NCBI GenBank assembly: GCA_003021325.1
Contig: PXQM01000194.1
Span: 1-5,392 of the forward strand
Source of the DNA: Halobacteriales archaeon QH_10_70_21
GTDB taxonomy: Archaea > Halobacteriota > Halobacteria > Halobacteriales > Haloarculaceae
DNA length: 5,392 nt
Direction: 5' to 3'
The notes under the pieces: model-generated
Told to the model about the DNA's origin: nothing
Databases searched by the model: none
Seen by the model: only the letters and a program-made list of their open reading frames with translations
Made by a program: the position numbers and the translations under genes
In this document: one piece after another, positions 5,309 through 5,392 of the stretch
Numbering within the stretch: the first letter of the stretch is position 1
How the letters are laid out: every line of letters begins with the position of its first letter

Positions 5309-5392
5309 ATGTCGGACGCCGCCGGCCGGAACGTGCTGTTCGTGGTCATGGACACGGTGCGGAAAGACCGCCTGACGCCATACGGCTACGAC
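5309..5392 (+). CDS. sulfatase / alkaline-phosphatase-superfamily protein, N-terminus only
   Basis: Only the first 28 codons are in the window. After a short leader (MSDAAGR) comes NVLFVVMDTVRKDRLTPYGY, the characteristic N-terminal strand and loop of the sulfatase family: hydrophobic strand, metal-ligand Asp (residue 15), then the R-x-D-x-L and YGY pattern. The family hydrolyses sulfate or phosphate esters using a bound divalent metal and a formylglycine or Ser/Thr nucleophile; that residue lies beyond the window, so true sulfatase activity cannot be judged. No signal peptide precedes the domain, so the protein is probably cytosolic. An ATG at 5305 in another frame does not encode the motif and is rejected as the start. 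Confidence 0.8.
   Translation, partial: MSDAAGRNVLFVVMDTVRKDRLTPYGYD

Noticed and set aside
4009..5355. 448-codon minus-strand open frame opposite the GCS2-type gene
   Set aside because: It is the reverse-complement shadow of a conserved plus-strand family; its composition (Arg, Gly, Val) is what antisense of haloarchaeal codons gives, and no motif is visible.
1..5392. Search for a defence island, CRISPR, toxin-antitoxin pair, mobile element or biosynthetic cluster
   Set aside because: No transposase, integrase, nuclease, terminal inverted repeats, spacer array or paired small genes were seen; composition is uniform along the window.

Overview
The window reads as ordinary haloarchaeal chromosome (class Halobacteria). 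Base composition is very GC-rich. The genuine proteins are strongly acidic, and their sequences match haloarchaeal families. Promoters are single TATA-like elements about 27-32 bp before start codons, with almost no Shine-Dalgarno motifs, as expected for leaderless archaeal transcripts. I see no tRNA, rRNA, CRISPR array, insertion sequence or integrase.

Layout. At the left edge is the 3' part of a MoaD/ThiS-like beta-grasp gene (+) that ends in Cys-Cys instead of Gly-Gly. It converges on a minus-strand gene for a probable membrane-anchored regulator: export signal, long acidic Ser/Asp/Thr-rich stretch, one membrane segment, then two winged-helix domains. A 215-bp non-coding stretch with overlapping palindromes separates this regulator from a dUTPase of the dCTP-deaminase fold (minus). 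Divergent from dut is a small DUF5783-type gene (+), whose stop codon overlaps by 4 bp the stop of a convergent Tat-type lipoprotein gene (minus). A palindrome-containing divergent promoter region then leads to a NifU C-terminal-domain protein (+). Next is a GCS2-type glutamate-cysteine ligase-like gene (+) that is broken by a frameshift and appears to lack about 20 internal residues. The first 28 codons of a sulfatase-family gene (+) run off the right edge.

The genes do not form an obvious single pathway. They are mostly monocistronic housekeeping or accessory genes, each with its own promoter. There is a loose sulfur/thiol theme (MoaD-like, NifU Fe-S scaffold, glutamate-cysteine ligase-like), but nothing in the arrangement ties these into an operon.

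I found no clearly new system. The points most worth a second look are the disrupted GCS2 gene and its codon-aligned 12-bp tandem repeat, the Cys-Cys tail of the MoaD-like protein, the membrane-tethered double winged-helix regulator, and the nested palindromes at 1739-1780. Family assignments come from recognising sequence patterns; no database search was possible.
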